Source of the DNA: Anarhynchus alexandrinus
Taxonomy: Eukaryota > Chordata > Aves > Charadriiformes > Charadriidae
Direction: 5' to 3'
DNA length: 64,000 nucleotides
Assembly: GCA_008711295.1 (NCBI GenBank)
Contig: VUYV01000020.1
Coordinates: 2,405,296-2,469,295 of the forward strand
Shown here: positions 24,976 to 38,582 of the stretch, one piece after another
Layout of the letters: each line of letters opens with the position of its first letter
How positions within the stretch are numbered: position 1 is the first letter of the stretch
Notes under the pieces: generated by a model
Told to the model about the DNA's origin: nothing
Database searches by the model: none
What the model saw: the letters and a program-made list of their open reading frames with translations, nothing else
Program-made: the position numbers and the translations under genes

Positions 24976-27900
24976 ATTTTCAAAAGAGACAATATTACGA
25001 CTCTATGAAGGCAATCCAATGAACTGCCAAAGGATTCTTCCATAATATAAAAGCAGTAATCCACACTGTTGAGTCCTTATCCACAAGCTGCAAATTTGTT
25101 CCTGTGCTGACTGGAAAAAACAAACTTTGATTAATGGGATGCAAGAGAGGAGAAGTATTCTCCCCCTAGCAAGAAAATTAGGATTTCTGTTACATTGAGC
25201 AGAGTGGGCAATAGTTGGCGAAGACCTCTTAAGACGACAGGCTTTTCCAGAATTGCTTAATGTTGTAGGTCAAACTGGGACCCAAATGTTTTGGGGTGCG
25301 AGGGAATATTTAAGTATTCTTAGCCTGTATGAGCAACCAATCACAGAAGGAGGACAGTAGAATTTACAAATATCTGAGAGGGGCAAGATACACTGAGGTA
25401 AAGCTGAACAACAGAATAAAGTTAAAAGAGGAGTAAACCTACTAAGAGCAAGTTTTCTTACACTGTCAAAGAGCTTCTCCACGGCAAATAGCAGAAGGTC
25501 GAACAGGTTGTGTATTTAAGTGAGGCTGACCACTGAAAACAATGGTGTTTGCTGTAAGATGGATTAACCAGCCAAGATTCTGCCTACAATTTATAAGACA
25601 AAATTAATGTTTACTCATCAAGCAAAATTTAGTTCTGGCAAGGCAGTATCTATAAGGTTTAAAAGACACATTTCCCATCATCTTCACATTTAGCCTGCAC
25701 TTCCGAAGTAGGGTTATATACTGATAAAATCTGCAATATGTAACTCAGCATCTTACTCATCTTCTTTAATATTAAAAAGTGATCACAGTACAATCACGCA
25801 AAATAAAGAAATGTAGTCATGCCATGACTCTCAAGGAATACATGCATTTCTTGTACCTCTACACTATAAGGAACACTTACAGACCCAGTTATATTGTTGC
25901 AGAAATGGGCTGCTCAGGTATCCATCTCAGTGTCTCAGAATCTTATGTTCTTCAATCTCAGCAAGCATTTCCTTATAATTAATTATCTTCTTTTCAGGAT
26001 TTTTTCAGCATCCTTAAACTTTTCAAAAGGCATAAAGGTTTCACCTTTCACTAAAAACCACAGTGTTTATATAATCTGATTTCTTTTTTAGCCTGGCAGA
26101 GATCACAGATTAGATCAAGAAGAAATGGTACAAAGAGGAGAAGGCAAAGTTCTAAGATTAATCTCAAGAATAAGAGTATGTTGATTAGGTCTTGGAGCTT
26201 CAGCATCAGGAGCGTCCCCTACCTACAATATACACACCATATTTATCAATTTAATATTGGTTCTACAAAACCTAATTCCTTAACCCTGGTGATGTATTTT
26301 AAGCTGTTTTGGTGGCACATGTTGAAAACAGGCATGGTACCACGTTCAAGTAAATGCAGAAGACGGTCAAGTGAAGATGAGAATAAGGATGTTTTAAAAC
26401 GGAATATAGGGAACATGTTCTCAGAACCAAGAAGTCTGAATACTTCTCTAATCTGGTCTCTGGGCTCAGGGAAACACAACCAGTGTTTGTATAAATCTAT
26501 CCTAACAACAAGCAGTAAAGACAATATTGGAATAAGTAATATTATCTTGGATTCTGGTGTGTTCTTCCCTACAACCCCTCAACAAATATTGTGCCCACTA
26601 AGCAATACTGTGTCTCTGGCATATGAGGGGGAAAAAAAAAAAAAGAAAATGGACTGAGAACATCAATAGACATTGAAGTGTATCTGAATCTGCCCAATAC
26701 ATAAATATGCCACAAAAAGCCTATAAAATAAAAAGCCTATGAATGACAGATTCACCATAAAACATCAAAGCGCATGTAAAGTAATTGGTGAAACAATTTA
26801 AAGTGAATTCATATTGTTTTTAAGAAAAAGAAGCAAAACTACAGCAAAAACTCCTATTGAAAAGCTCTAGAAACTGGGTTCTCGAACAAAATCTCAAATA
26901 TGTGTGCAAGAAAGTCTTCACTCTATTGCTCAGCGGACAGTGAATGAGAAAAGTTGCTGTGTCAGAAAGGAGGGCAACGCTGAGCACCACGCATGGAAAT
27001 AATGCAAAGGACAAGTCTGATTATCCAAGCCATGACTTTGCATTGATAACTTCTAAACTAAACACAGTCAATTTATACAAATTTGACAAATCAACTGTAT
27101 GTTGGATTAATATATTTTTTTTAAGTCACAGGCACCAAACCAGCAGGCAAGAAATCTACGGGAAGGCCATGTCTCAGGCAGATAAATGACAGCAAGAGCT
27201 TGTGAGGAAAGCACCACGGCACGGCATCATGGTGATTTAAAAGACTTACAAGGTAGCACAAAATCAGTGATTCTGACAGCAGCTGGCCTTGCTCAGATTC
27301 AAATGGGGTAAGTAGATGCAAAGATGAATATATAGATGAAAGAATGGCCAGGGCAGAATATGCAAGAACGAGTTCAGCAGCCAGGAACCAGACAGACTGA
27401 ATCCCATCCACTTTCACAATATGGAAAACAAATCTCTACCTGGTCAAACCAAAGGCATTTTAAGAATATCAACCCAGAAAGTAAGACAATCAGAAAAAGA
27501 ATAAATAAATTAAAAATGTCTGGATATCAGAAAAATATTTGGGGGTTGATAAAACAATGAAGGCAGCCTCTCTCTCCTTCAGCACTGTCTTTTCCTTCTT
27601 CAAAGCAGAAGGAAAATACATTTACTGAAAACCCCTCCTGTGTCTAGCGCTTACAGAAGAAGCAGTGGTTATCTGTAAAGAGAAAGGACTAGCTTATACT
27701 TAAAATGTAATCTCTTGTAATAAGAATAACTTGAAAGTTTGCTATTTTAGCACAGAAGCTTTAGAAAGTCATCTGGCAAGAATCAGAAAGGCAAAGCCAT
27801 TGGGAAGTTTAATTTTTATTGAAACTTCAATGTAAGAAAAAAAATTAAAAAGTAATAATGAATAATAATAATTCATGTAAGGAAATGAATGTTTGCTTTT

Positions 27901-29597
27901 TCATTTTAAAAAGAAGACTATGCAACCGATATTTTACACATACTTAATTACCACTATGTATTTTGAAAAAAATTCTAAACCAGAGTGCTCACAAATGCAT
28001 TCAACTGAATTTTTTTACCATGAAAGGTCAATATAAACTTCCTGTTATTTATCCAAGAGAAGTAGAAAACCAGGGCTTATTGTAAAGCATGATCAACAGA
28101 ATAGCAGAAGTCAATTATTCACTCCTGGAAGAGCAAGGCATATTCATTTCTTCAGGATTTATGTTATTGTTTGAACCATTTGAAAAAAATGACCCAAAAA
28201 AACAACAACCAAAAAAGCAGCCAAAGTGAAAAGAGATTCAGTAACACACGAACCAAGTTACCCATTCCTAGAGAACACTGTGGGCTGGGAGAACTCTCTA
28301 GGATTTCACTTTTGATGGCTTAGAGTTTAAAGTCGTCTCTCTGCTTATTCTCTCCTACCCAGAAAAGAACAATTGTAATTCACTGTCATCAGCACAGCTT
28401 GACCCTTCATGGAGTTTTTCTTTTATAAAGCTATTTGTGTATATTAACGATACACTTTGGGGTACTTACTATTTCAAGTTGCCTTTCCCCCTCCTCACCA
28501 AAACGTATTTTTTCTAGATGATATATTACAAAGCAATAAAACATACATCTATTTATATTGTTAGCTTGACAATTTTTACAGGCCTCCAAAGAGACATTCA
28601 AGTCGTTGATGGCATGGGAGAAAAATCCAATATCTAAAAGAAACAGATAGCGATACTATGGGTATTATTTGGTATTGCTTATTTCCTCCGAGGCAGGACT
28701 GAGCTAACATCCAAACTGATGTCAGAGTTACTGGGAAGTTTTCTTCACTCTCCTCACAGCAGTGTGCAAGAAGAGGAGCTGAGAACACACCAGTCACAAG
28801 GCAAAGTGGAGCAAAGTAAAACTGTAACGCCTATGTCATGTGCAGAGCTGCAACAAGTGTATGGCAAAACATTCAAGAGAGACTAAGACACTGCAGTTTG
28901 CAACTCTGCTGCTCTGTTCAAGTCTTGTTCAACAGATCCATGCATATTTGTGGCTGAAAAGCAACCACAAGGAACTGAAGGTAGAAGTGGAAAAAAGAAA
29001 AGACAAATTAACAATCTGAAATCCTTCTTGTGATCCTGAATCACTGCTAAGAAACATAACTTAAACGAAGTTAGATCTTTTTTCAATCAGACTAGACTCA
29101 GCTAAAGTAAAAGCTAGCAAATTAAATGTTAGACGCAGAGTTTTCACACTTCTGAGAGGCTCCTAAGGCTCTGAAATGGAATACAACCCTCGTTTCTCTC
29201 TGTGAAATCTTAATTCTTCGTGCCTAATAAGGCAGGTCTGTGAAGCTGGAGCCTCTTTCTTCTTTTGCTTTAATAGAATCTTTCAAAATGTGAGCATATA
29301 AACACAAGGAAAAATACGTACTCCAATGCCTCTATCGTTCAGGGCTTTTAAGCTCAATAATTACACAAAATGACCCTTTATATCTGTCTGACTTGCTCCA
29401 GCAGGCATTACTAGCGGCATAATGAACAGATTAATGAGAACCCTCAGTTTATTTTTGCAGAGTGAGACTTGAAATTGAGCTTAACAATATAGCAATTTCC
29501 CAGACATGTCGCTTGAATATATTTCATCTTTGTATCTATGAATGTGGCTACACTGAGTTCAGCAACTCTGGAGGAGGCATTTGGGTTTCACAGAGTT

Positions 29598-29757
29598 GCT
29601 GGGAAATTTGCTTCATGTAAAATAGGATGAACCGTGGTCACAATATACTCCGTTTGACAGAAGAGGTACAAGAACAGTTTTGCTGTGAAATTAACTTCAT
29701 GTAAAATAGCACAAAGCGTGGTGAAAATACCCTGTTTGACACAACACGTAAGGAGTA
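29598..29757. repeat. Diverged 84-base tandem duplication
   Basis: Copy 1 begins at 29598 (gctgggaaatttgcttcatg) and copy 2 at 29682 (gctgtgaaattaacttcatg). They align nearly without gaps, sharing cttcatgtaaaatag, cgtggt and gtttgacaga/gtttgacaca, over about 75 bases before similarity fades. It is non-coding and lies inside the 20.3 kb intron. Confidence 0.75.
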
Positions 29758-32700
29758 CTTCCTTTTATCCTGTTCCTTAGGAGCTCAGGCGCAAGACAGA
29801 ATTAAGAATTATACAAAAATTAGGAAAAATGTTATTTTCTCATTCTAGGTATGACAAGATAGTAGATGCATGCAATACTGATGGGAAGCAACAGAAAAAG
29901 CGATGTGAGCATACAGGCAGTCGGAACGAAAAGAGAGCTGAGAATGTCCAAGGTGTTTTATTACGAGAGAAAACAGTCCTATGAAAGTGGTTAAGGAGAA
30001 GAATGATGGATGAAAATGGGTGCAAGGGAATTCTAGAGATGGTATCATAGAGTGGAGGAACTAGAGGAGGTCAGGAGAAAAAAAAGCTGCTATGTTTGTG
30101 GCTAAAAGTAAGGAACTATACATATGAGTAAGTATCGTGCCATGTGCAGTTACGAGGAAAGGTATTCACACACTTCAAATATTATCTCTATAGCAAAAGA
30201 AATAACCACATCATGGCAGAGATTAGCCTGGTTTCACAAAAGTATACCCAGAAATAAGAAATCCAAAATTGAGTTTGCCAGTAACATTCTGTGTAGCAGA
30301 AGTATTTTCTCACTTGAAGTCCTTAGACAACATGGAAAACACTCTTCTGTACATCTGAACTTGGTTTAGAACCATTAAGTGCATGACCAAGATCGCTCGA
30401 GGTGTTCTTTACCCATGATTTATTATCAAAGGAAATACAGCAGTGCCTGAAAACTGGAAATGCACACAGTACATCATACGATAGAAATATGAAACACTAG
30501 ACAAAAGCAGTAAACCTCAAATTTAATAGTTATTCTAGAATAAAAAGATAATGAGCAATGGAAATGTGAAATTAAGTTTGGAAGTTTTTAAACATTTATC
30601 ATAACAGCAGTATACTCTGAATAACAAAAAAGAGTCCAGCGGGGAGAGGGAATATAACACAATATGTTATAAACCTTCTGAAAATGAAGTCATGCCCTCC
30701 ACAAGAAAATTATAAAATTGTCCCAAACCAGCCATATAGACAGTTGATATCAATTGCCTTAGAACTGCCCATCAATAAACAATATTCATCACCTCTCAAA
30801 TTCTATCAGAGTATTAGATCCTTTTTTCTGCTGACAATGGGTTAGATCCAATTCACAACAACTACACAAGAGAACTTTCAATAATGATACTGAATTGATA
30901 ATTGTCATGAAAGCCTGTTTCATATTTGTCTTTACAGGTTGTTTTTTTTTAATCAAAAGTGCCATTAACTCTGAGGTCTGACTCCTAGTGGCCTTTGGTA
31001 TCTTCTGGTTTTCATTTGACTTCTAGACTTTTGCCAGCAAATTCTTCCAACAAGTGCAGGTTAACACTAACGCTCAAGCCCAGTTATCATAAATGTTTTA
31101 AAAAATAGAACAGGACATGACTGTTTTTCATTACTGTCATACTGTGTAGAGAAAAACAGCTTATTGTGGAAAAGAAAAAAAAATAGCCTCCACAGAGCAT
31201 TAGAAAATTGACAATTACACAACCAGTATGCATTAATTGGCTTCCACTTAGGGAAGGTATGCAAGCTTCCCCTATGAAGATAACAGACATCCAATTTCTG
31301 TCTTCAGGCTTTTGAAACTGGGAGAAGAGGAGGTTAGGAGGAGCCTGTCAGTTCCCGGCTTTGAGCATTGAATTATTAATTTACACAAAATACTACATTA
31401 AAAATACCATTAAAACAACTCAAAGCAGCATACTGATAGTTTAAAGGGGAAGTTCATGCTTCAGTAGACTGCCAAAACTAATATATGCTATTTAAGCATA
31501 ATTTACTTTTCTTTCTCAGTGTTTTTTTTTTGCCAGTTACTGTTCATCAAAGGTGTCTGTTAAGGTCTGTGCTACCTTTATGGCTCATCCTACCCCTTGT
31601 GCCAGAGATTCAGCAAAACAATTTGGAGACCTCACAGGACACTTGCAAGACAGAACGCTAATGACCTACACAAAGGATGGTAACTCCACAGAAAGACTGG
31701 GTAGACAGAAAGCCAGGCAGCAAACAGCAAAGGGAACAACTCTCATCCGAATGTCTTTGAAGACAGGAAAGTGAATAGAGACTATAACTACCAAAGTAAA
31801 TTTTCTCATTGAAAGTATTCTGTCTCTTCAAATGTGGGTCCCTGTGAAATTTTCCCGAGTTTTAACTTTCATTTGCTACTGCAGCATATCATACACAGAA
31901 AAACAAGAGAGTTACTTTTCTGGAGTCTCCTGCAGTATATTAAATGCAGAACCAATGCCAGAAAGAGTAAACCCAGGATTTCAAGACCTTATCAACCACT
32001 TAGACTGCGCTCACATCTCCAAAATTTCTAAGAGAAACACATAATTTGGAGTATACTTTTTGGAAAGAATTCCTATTTCAGCTTCACACAAATACACATA
32101 TAACGTTTCTTAGTTGACTGTTACTCTGAGAGGTACTTGTAATCATAACAACATAAACAAACCCAAACATAAACAGGCAATCATAAACCCATGTAAGGAC
32201 GTACCTACTTCTCATTTTCTTAGACAAAGACACATAAGCCTAAGTGACGACAATTTTTATACCAATGTGGGATTAGTCCTTTTTGGGCTGGGGTGTCCAA
32301 GTATTCATAAAGAAAAAAAAAAAAGGATTTGGCTGAGACAAAAAATAGTTGCAAAATTTGACCACATTAGCAAAAGATTTGTTTCATTTCTTGCAGGTGA
32401 GAGACGGGTGCGGCATTCACAAACATACGGAGAACGAAGAGATGAGGGCACTGTTGCTTCCACCCCATTACGCTGGAGTCTGGCTAAGGCAAATTGCTAA
32501 ATGCAGTAATCTTTAACTGTCTGCCTAAACCTGATGATGAGTCAAACCCAGGCACAGTGCATGAGTTTGATTCTTGCTTTTCCTTGGGAAATGCCTGAAC
32601 CACCTGACTAAAAGGCGTTTAGAGGCAGATTTCTCTCTGTTGGAGGTGTGCTGTTTGCATAAAGTACCAAGGTACTCAAGGTATTCCTGGTAAGGGGAAG

Positions 32701-33295
32701 GACAGAGGTGAGGGGGGGGGAAGAAGAAACAAAAATAAAAATCTCTTGCACCCAGCAGGAGTATCTTTACCATTATACTACGACCATAAACCAGACAAAT
32801 TGTATCACCTCTGCCTCACTACAGCATCTGCTAATTTTGGTTAAAATCCAACTCTTCATCTCCTCTGTTTGTTGTTGTTAAAATTACATAAAGTGAAAAG
32901 TTTGTTTTCATGGCAAAAAATCCATGTCTTCAATTTGTTTTGAGATGACTTTTTTTAAAAAAAAAACAACTTATAGCAACTAAACCAAAAAGTCAGTTCT
33001 TCACATATTCCTACCAGTGACTGGTTCAATTTTCTCTTCTTCATTAAGACGTTTCCATCACCATATTGAAACCTTGCCCAACAATTTTAAATGAGGGCCT
33101 TCATTCAGTGCATGAGTCACTGAACGGTGATGTCTATTCCGTTCTATATTCAATGAGTTTTGAGCACTAAGAGTATGGCTTTTTAGGTCACAGTACCACA
33201 TTTCAATATTTTTCAGTAAAATAAAAGTGGTCCAGCTCTGACAGTACGCAATTACAATCCCTTTACAGACCAGTTCTAACATTTGTAGCATTTGG

Positions 33296-33422
33296 CATTT
33301 ATATAGTATTTTATATATTTATTTTACATATTTAATATAGATAAATATAAAATATATAGATATATTACTGTATATATTTATTTTTCTATATTATACATAC
33401 ATGTATTATGTAGTATTTAGAG
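33296..33422. repeat. AT-rich block with TATA/ATTTA repeats
   Basis: About 125 bases made almost wholly of A and T, with many tatata, atttat and palindromic atatat steps (for example atagatatattactgtatat). It is low-complexity and could form cruciforms; no gene content. Confidence 0.75.
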
Positions 33423-34131
33423 TTATCAACATGCCATTACAATCAAAGCAATTTTCAAGCTGAAGTTACTTCACCATTTCTGCAAATCTTACTTGAAAAG
33501 CAAATTAAACATATTTAAAGGGTTTTCTTTTCAGTGGTGGGGTGACTGTAAGAAAAACCCATCCAATTTGCTGATCATAAAAGGCAAGAGATTTAAATTA
33601 AACATGAAAAAAATCTGTCAAATGCAAAGAAATCACCTGAAAATTGATGGGGGTGTGGGGGGCCACACACCTTTCAACTTACCTCAGTCATAGATCATAC
33701 AGTATTTAAATGTGACTGCAGAGGATAGAAAACTTTCAGAGATAAGTAAGATTTTTCAAATTGATGCTCTTTGTTTACAATTTTCTAGTCCTTGTTAAAT
33801 TGAATTGTTCTGGAGTCCACTGAGCTTTTGTAATTGTAAGCTTCAGGACCAGGTCTTTGTATTTGTTTAGAGCAGATAGTTGCAGACAGTGCCAGAACAC
33901 TGTAAGTCTGCAGACTTCAAGATTAAAGACTGGGATTTTGCTAGCTGAATGCATGCCTTTCAGAGGAAGAAGTGAGGTAAAATACAATTCTCTGATCCAC
34001 ATGAAAATAGTTCCCACAGCCACAGCTTTGGGAACTTCCAGAGCACCTATGTTTTGAATCAAAAGTATCCCATGAGAAGGCAGCTATCTTTATTTCAGGG
34101 ATTCACCTACACTTGTCCAAGGTTCAGGCTT

Positions 34132-34170
34132 TAAAAAAAAAAAAACCAAACCAAAACCAAAACCCAAAAA
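34132..34170. repeat. A-run followed by CCAAA-type simple sequence
   Basis: An A homopolymer grades into ccaaaccaaaaccaaaaccc, a low-complexity stretch that could be an eroded poly(A)-derived microsatellite. No adjoining retroelement body was recognised. Confidence 0.6.
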
Positions 34171-35834
34171 CGACTGTGGTTTGAACATGGTGAGTAGATA
34201 CTTGAACTGGGCAGTCAACCAACTGTTCCACCTGTGCTGTGAATACTTAAGCACGTGGTCCTTTTTACTGTTATAGGCTATTAGAATCAAAATGCACAAG
34301 GAAAAAGTGCAAAAAGATTCTGATTTTGAGTCTCTCTCTGTCTTTTGTGGTTTCAGCCTTTTAGTGCTCCCACTGCTGGAGGCAGACAAAAAGATGAATT
34401 TTATCTATTATGCTGAGATGCCTTTGAGAATGAGGAAATCTCCTTTACTCTTTCTCCAGACCTGCAGGCAGAACACAGGTTTTCTGCTCATCAATCCCCT
34501 GCCCTTTACAGACAGTGAAAGGACGTGTCAAGTTGTTCTTCGCCAACATGTCTAGACCGCATTGTAACACGTCCGAATTGCACTATTTGTTAAGAGATGG
34601 AATATAAACGTAAGGAAAATGTGTACCAGCAGTGTTGCTAGAAAGGACTGAATAACTCTCTTGCCTGACGTGACAAACTGAGATACATCTCTGAATTTGT
34701 AAAATCAATTTTGGTTTGGTTGGCACAAATACAGGCTGGGTGGGGCTGTCCCTGTATGAGCCGATGACTTCAATTTTGTCCCAGGAAAGAAAGCATATCT
34801 TATGGAAAACTGACTTGGGGAAAAGGAGGGAAATAAGATTTTTCTAAGTCTGAGCTTCCCTGGGGATCAGCCAGGATATCATGTCCTATCAATATTCACT
34901 GAATGCTGAGCATACCTGCCTTCTGGATATGTAACATATAAATTTGCAGCCTATATTTTCAGTCCAATGAAAAGCATCTGGTTGATTCTTTACTTGGAAT
35001 TAGAACTATGAAATGGTTTATGAAGGCTATCAACACTGAATTACTCTTCCATACCAGAAGAATGCATTTTATCAGCAGACCCAGTAATTGCAGAGAAGCC
35101 CATGGAGAGTATACGTGTGGAGAGTATTCATGCCCAATTTCTCCTCACTCAAGTATACAAATTAAAATGAAACAGGTTTTATCTCTTTTTAGGAGGCATG
35201 CTTTTTCTATAGAATGGGTCCTGTTCAAAAGCACAGAGGTCAGTGCATATAGTTCAACTCTACTGTTGAACAAAGTCAAGCTTAGGTAACTGGTTGATCT
35301 GTTACCATTTGGTCCCTACCCTCACTCTCCCCAACCCCTTCAAATATCATACAATGCTTTTATGTGCTTTGATAAGGGTAAAATGCATTTGATAAAGAAA
35401 ATCCTTTACCAAGCATGCTCTCTTTCCTCTCCTACAATGTTTCTCAAGTAGGGGTGATTTGACACCAGGGTCACAACAAACATGTAACTCTGGAGAAACA
35501 CGATTTAACTTGCAGCGATCACAAAACTAAGGGTATGGTAGGCAGAATGCTCCTGAGAATGAACAAGCAAACTGATTGTTTGAAGATCCAGTACTGATGT
35601 GGATCTTCAGAACTTGATTCTGGTTTGAAAGTATAGATATTAAGCCACATTAGAAGCTGCTGCCTCCTAAAGTTGTATTTACAAGGGTCTAGAGTTAGTA
35701 ATCTACCAGCTATGTAATGACGTCATTTTCACAGTCAAAAAGTTACCTATGTAAGTACTGAACAAAAGGATAAAAAAAAAAGAGAGTTTTCCAGTTCTGA
35801 CTTTGTGCAAATAAGTAGAAAAAATTAAACTCAC

Positions 35835-35942
35835 TTGCAGGAAATTTTTGTGCGATCCGCCACCATAGTCCACTGCTGCTGATTCGTTGAAACCTCAATG
35901 TAGTAGCTGTAGCTCCGATCATCACAGTCCCAAAGTAGCAAC
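35835..35942 (-). CDS. BTBD9: BTBD9 coding exon: core of second F5/8C domain
   Basis: This 108-base exon has acceptor ...catacctag and donor gtgagt. Its first G completes the Arg codon from the upstream exon. It reads LLLWDCDDRSYSYYIEVS, then TNQQQWTMVADRTKISC, and leaves AA of a Lys codon. LLLWDCDDRSYSYYIEVS is the central strand-loop-strand of the discoidin-like fold, and the QQWTMVADRT segment is the following exposed loop and strand. The exon is flanked by introns of 9.7 kb (upstream) and 20.3 kb (downstream, the largest complete intron in the window). Nothing suggests truncation or pseudogenisation. Confidence 0.96.
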
Positions 35943-37599
35943 CTAGGTATGAAGAAGTTGTTGAGCGATAAGTAAAATAAACATTAAACCAAGCTGTTTA
36001 AGTTTTCCAGTTCTTCATTTCCTCCTCTCAATCCTTCTTAAATTTAGCTGTTTCTTTTGGAATGTGCCTCTAACACTCAACTAAGTCTTTACTGTTTCTG
36101 TCACTCAAACTTGAGTGTCTCTATTCTTACTATCCTAAGGCCAGCAATAGACTTACAGGCTTATAATAACCACCTTACTGACATTAATCTATTACACTCA
36201 TCCAATTACTTTTAATTTATTTGAAAGTCAACAAAAGAACTAATTTATTTAGCATGTGGCATTGCCTGCTTTAAACCTGGGACCTGTCTGGAAAGGTCAG
36301 TTTAAGAGGGGAAAGAAAAAAGATTCTGGCGACTAAAAAGATTGCACTGTCTTCTTAACTGTATTCTCTTTTTTTTTGGTAAATGTTTCAGAAATATTTT
36401 TAAAAAGCAAATAGGAAAATAGGAATTCCCAGTCCTCTTTCATCACAATATGAGGAAAAAGGCACCAAATTGTTGACCAAATTGCTAAAAAAACAGAAGA
36501 AGAAAAAGGAAAAAATAGAGGTCTCAAGGAGTCATTCCATACTCATTCTAATGAACATGCAGCTCTTCAGGAAGGGCACTAAATGACATATTGAACAGCC
36601 TTCAATTTCCATACTTGTCTCACAGAGAGGAAGATCTAAAGCATCAGGAATGTGATTTAACTTAAGTATATCATTCTCAAAAAACATCTCGCAAATGTTG
36701 TATCGTCTCTACTCCTTGTCTTTATATGGGGATTATCATCCTGTTCTAAGAGATATTTGAAACCTCGACATCATTCCTCAATTTCATTTTATTTCTAAGG
36801 TTATGAACTAACCACGACCGAGAACCTTGTCCCTGTTCTCCTCTCCCCCTCACTCGATGGGTTTGAGATATGTGTACATAAGAAAAAGAGCCAGCACAGA
36901 ATGCCTTCTGTAGCAGAAACCACAAAAGATTCTATCAAGCATGTTTGTGAACCAATATGGAGCACCCTTTTTTCCAATGAAGCATCTGCAAATGACAAGA
37001 GGGTGTTTACACAACTTAAAGGGGCAATGCACTGGCCAGAACAGAGGCAAACACTTCTGCCATTTCTTCTTTAGAAGCAGTTAAATGTTGTCCATATTTT
37101 GATTAATAGATGCAGTTTTCCCTACATTTTACAAAAAAACCCATCGGCTGGTGTCATTCCACTGATTAGCAGGATACAGATTAGAAAAAGTAACTGCCAT
37201 TCTTACTTTTTTCATAGAAACTCAATGGCAAATTGGATACCAAAACCAAAATTTCAAAAATCTTTTCTATTGGAGTTCGAGGTGACTGGAGGCAGTTTTT
37301 GAATTGCAATATTCTAAGTGAACAATCCACATTGTGTCTGTCATGGAAAACTATGTTTTGCTGATTTTGTTTTAGTCTTATTCTCTGAACTGTTACTCAA
37401 TACACCAATGGAAAAGAAATACTCTACTGCAATACATTGGCTGTTACCAACTGCTGCCGCCTCTTGATCCTCAGGGTCTTGTCAGTTAGTTAACACTTGC
37501 TAGGATTACTGCTTAAAGCCGGCTATTTGTTACAGAAGCAAATTAAACTGCTGTAGTCAAATAACCAAAGCACAGCTAGCTATCCAAAATAGCTACAAC

Positions 37600-37665
37600 T
37601 GCAACGATGACCTAGATGATCATTGTAGGTCTCCTCCAACTGAAACATTCTAGGTTATTCTATAT
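37600..37665 (+). mobile_element. Short CR1 LINE 3' tail remnant
   Basis: gatgacctagatgatcattg, then taggtctcctccaactgaaa and cattctaggttattctat match the extreme CR1 3' end in sense orientation (consensus: ...ctggatgatcattgtaggtc, ccttccaactgaaatattct). Only about 65 bases survive, and it is antisense to BTBD9. Confidence 0.75.
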
Positions 37666-38511
37666 GTGAACCACTACAGCAATGCGTACAGAGAATTGCG
37701 GAAGCCAGGTAATACAGCTAACCCGGGTTCTTTCTCCAGCTGTGAGGAAGAACTTCCACAGATCCACTTTTTTTCAAAGTGAAATAGGTAAGAATCCATT
37801 GTCAATGAAAATAGCCAAGACATACATGAAACAAAAAGGAACCTGTGCCACACTACAGACTTTCCCAAGAACAGAGCTTCAAGCTGTCTCTCTTTAATCA
37901 TCTTTCGGAAGAGTGCCCAAGTTTTATATTATAAATTCCTTTCTTCCAGTTCAGAAAGCCTTTCTGGCTTTCAGCTGCTACCTCTGCTGGGAGGAATATA
38001 ACTGCAAAAATCATTGCTCACTTTTAACATTTAAAAAAACCCAATACTGCTAGAGGGGGGAAATGACCTAGCCAGTCGCCAAATGCAGAATCCTTCCTCT
38101 TACAGAGAGAAGCTGTCCCAAGCAGAAGCTGGACTGTCTTCAGAATTTCGTTGTATAAGGACACGTATGCCTGTACCTTTGCCCTAAAAAACCAGTGCAA
38201 TTGCCTTCTTTTCAAAACAATCTAGTTTAGCTCTTTATTTCCTGCTTTGGAAACCCAGCATTCAAAGTGGAACCGGGTCTACTGGACAAGCAGATTTAAA
38301 ATAAGCTCCCTAGATGCTCTCAACTGAACCCAGCCCATTAATATTATCAAAAATAAAAAGCTATCAAAATAGCTTTAAGAAGCTAAAATAAAACACTCTT
38401 AACAGAATCCTTTTAGCACATATTAACACAGTCTATTTACAAAGCAAAAAATTCAGACCTGACTTAGTAAAAAATAAAAATAGTTGCCTATGGCATGATG
38501 AAAGACTTAAA

Positions 38512-38582
38512 AATCCCCCCATACATCAACCCCCCCCATACGTCAAAACAAAACCACCCAACTCCAACCCCTCTCCCCCTGC
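38512..38582. repeat. C-rich low-complexity stretch
   Basis: Contains two C runs, each followed by a similar unit (catacatcaa and catacgtcaa), then accacccaactccaacccct and ctccccctg. It looks like simple sequence with a small local duplication; no gene. Confidence 0.55.

Larger units (their letters stand above)
15496..35834 (-). other. BTBD9: BTBD9 intron (about 20.3 kb)
   Basis: Largest complete intron in the window, GT-AG. It contains a solo LTR (24.34-24.89 kb), a purine/pyrimidine-alternating stretch just right of that LTR, a diverged 84-base tandem duplication (29.6 kb), an AT-rich block (33.3 kb), and A-rich and CCAAA-type simple sequence near 34,132-34,170. A GC-richer patch at about 15,960-16,140 was noted without assignment. 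No further exon was recognised. Confidence 0.93.

Noticed and set aside
26178..26657. 159-codon plus-strand open frame, the longest in the window
   Set aside because: No recognisable domain, ends in a poly-lysine run made by an A homopolymer, and sits in AT-rich intron with no splice or promoter context. Most likely chance.
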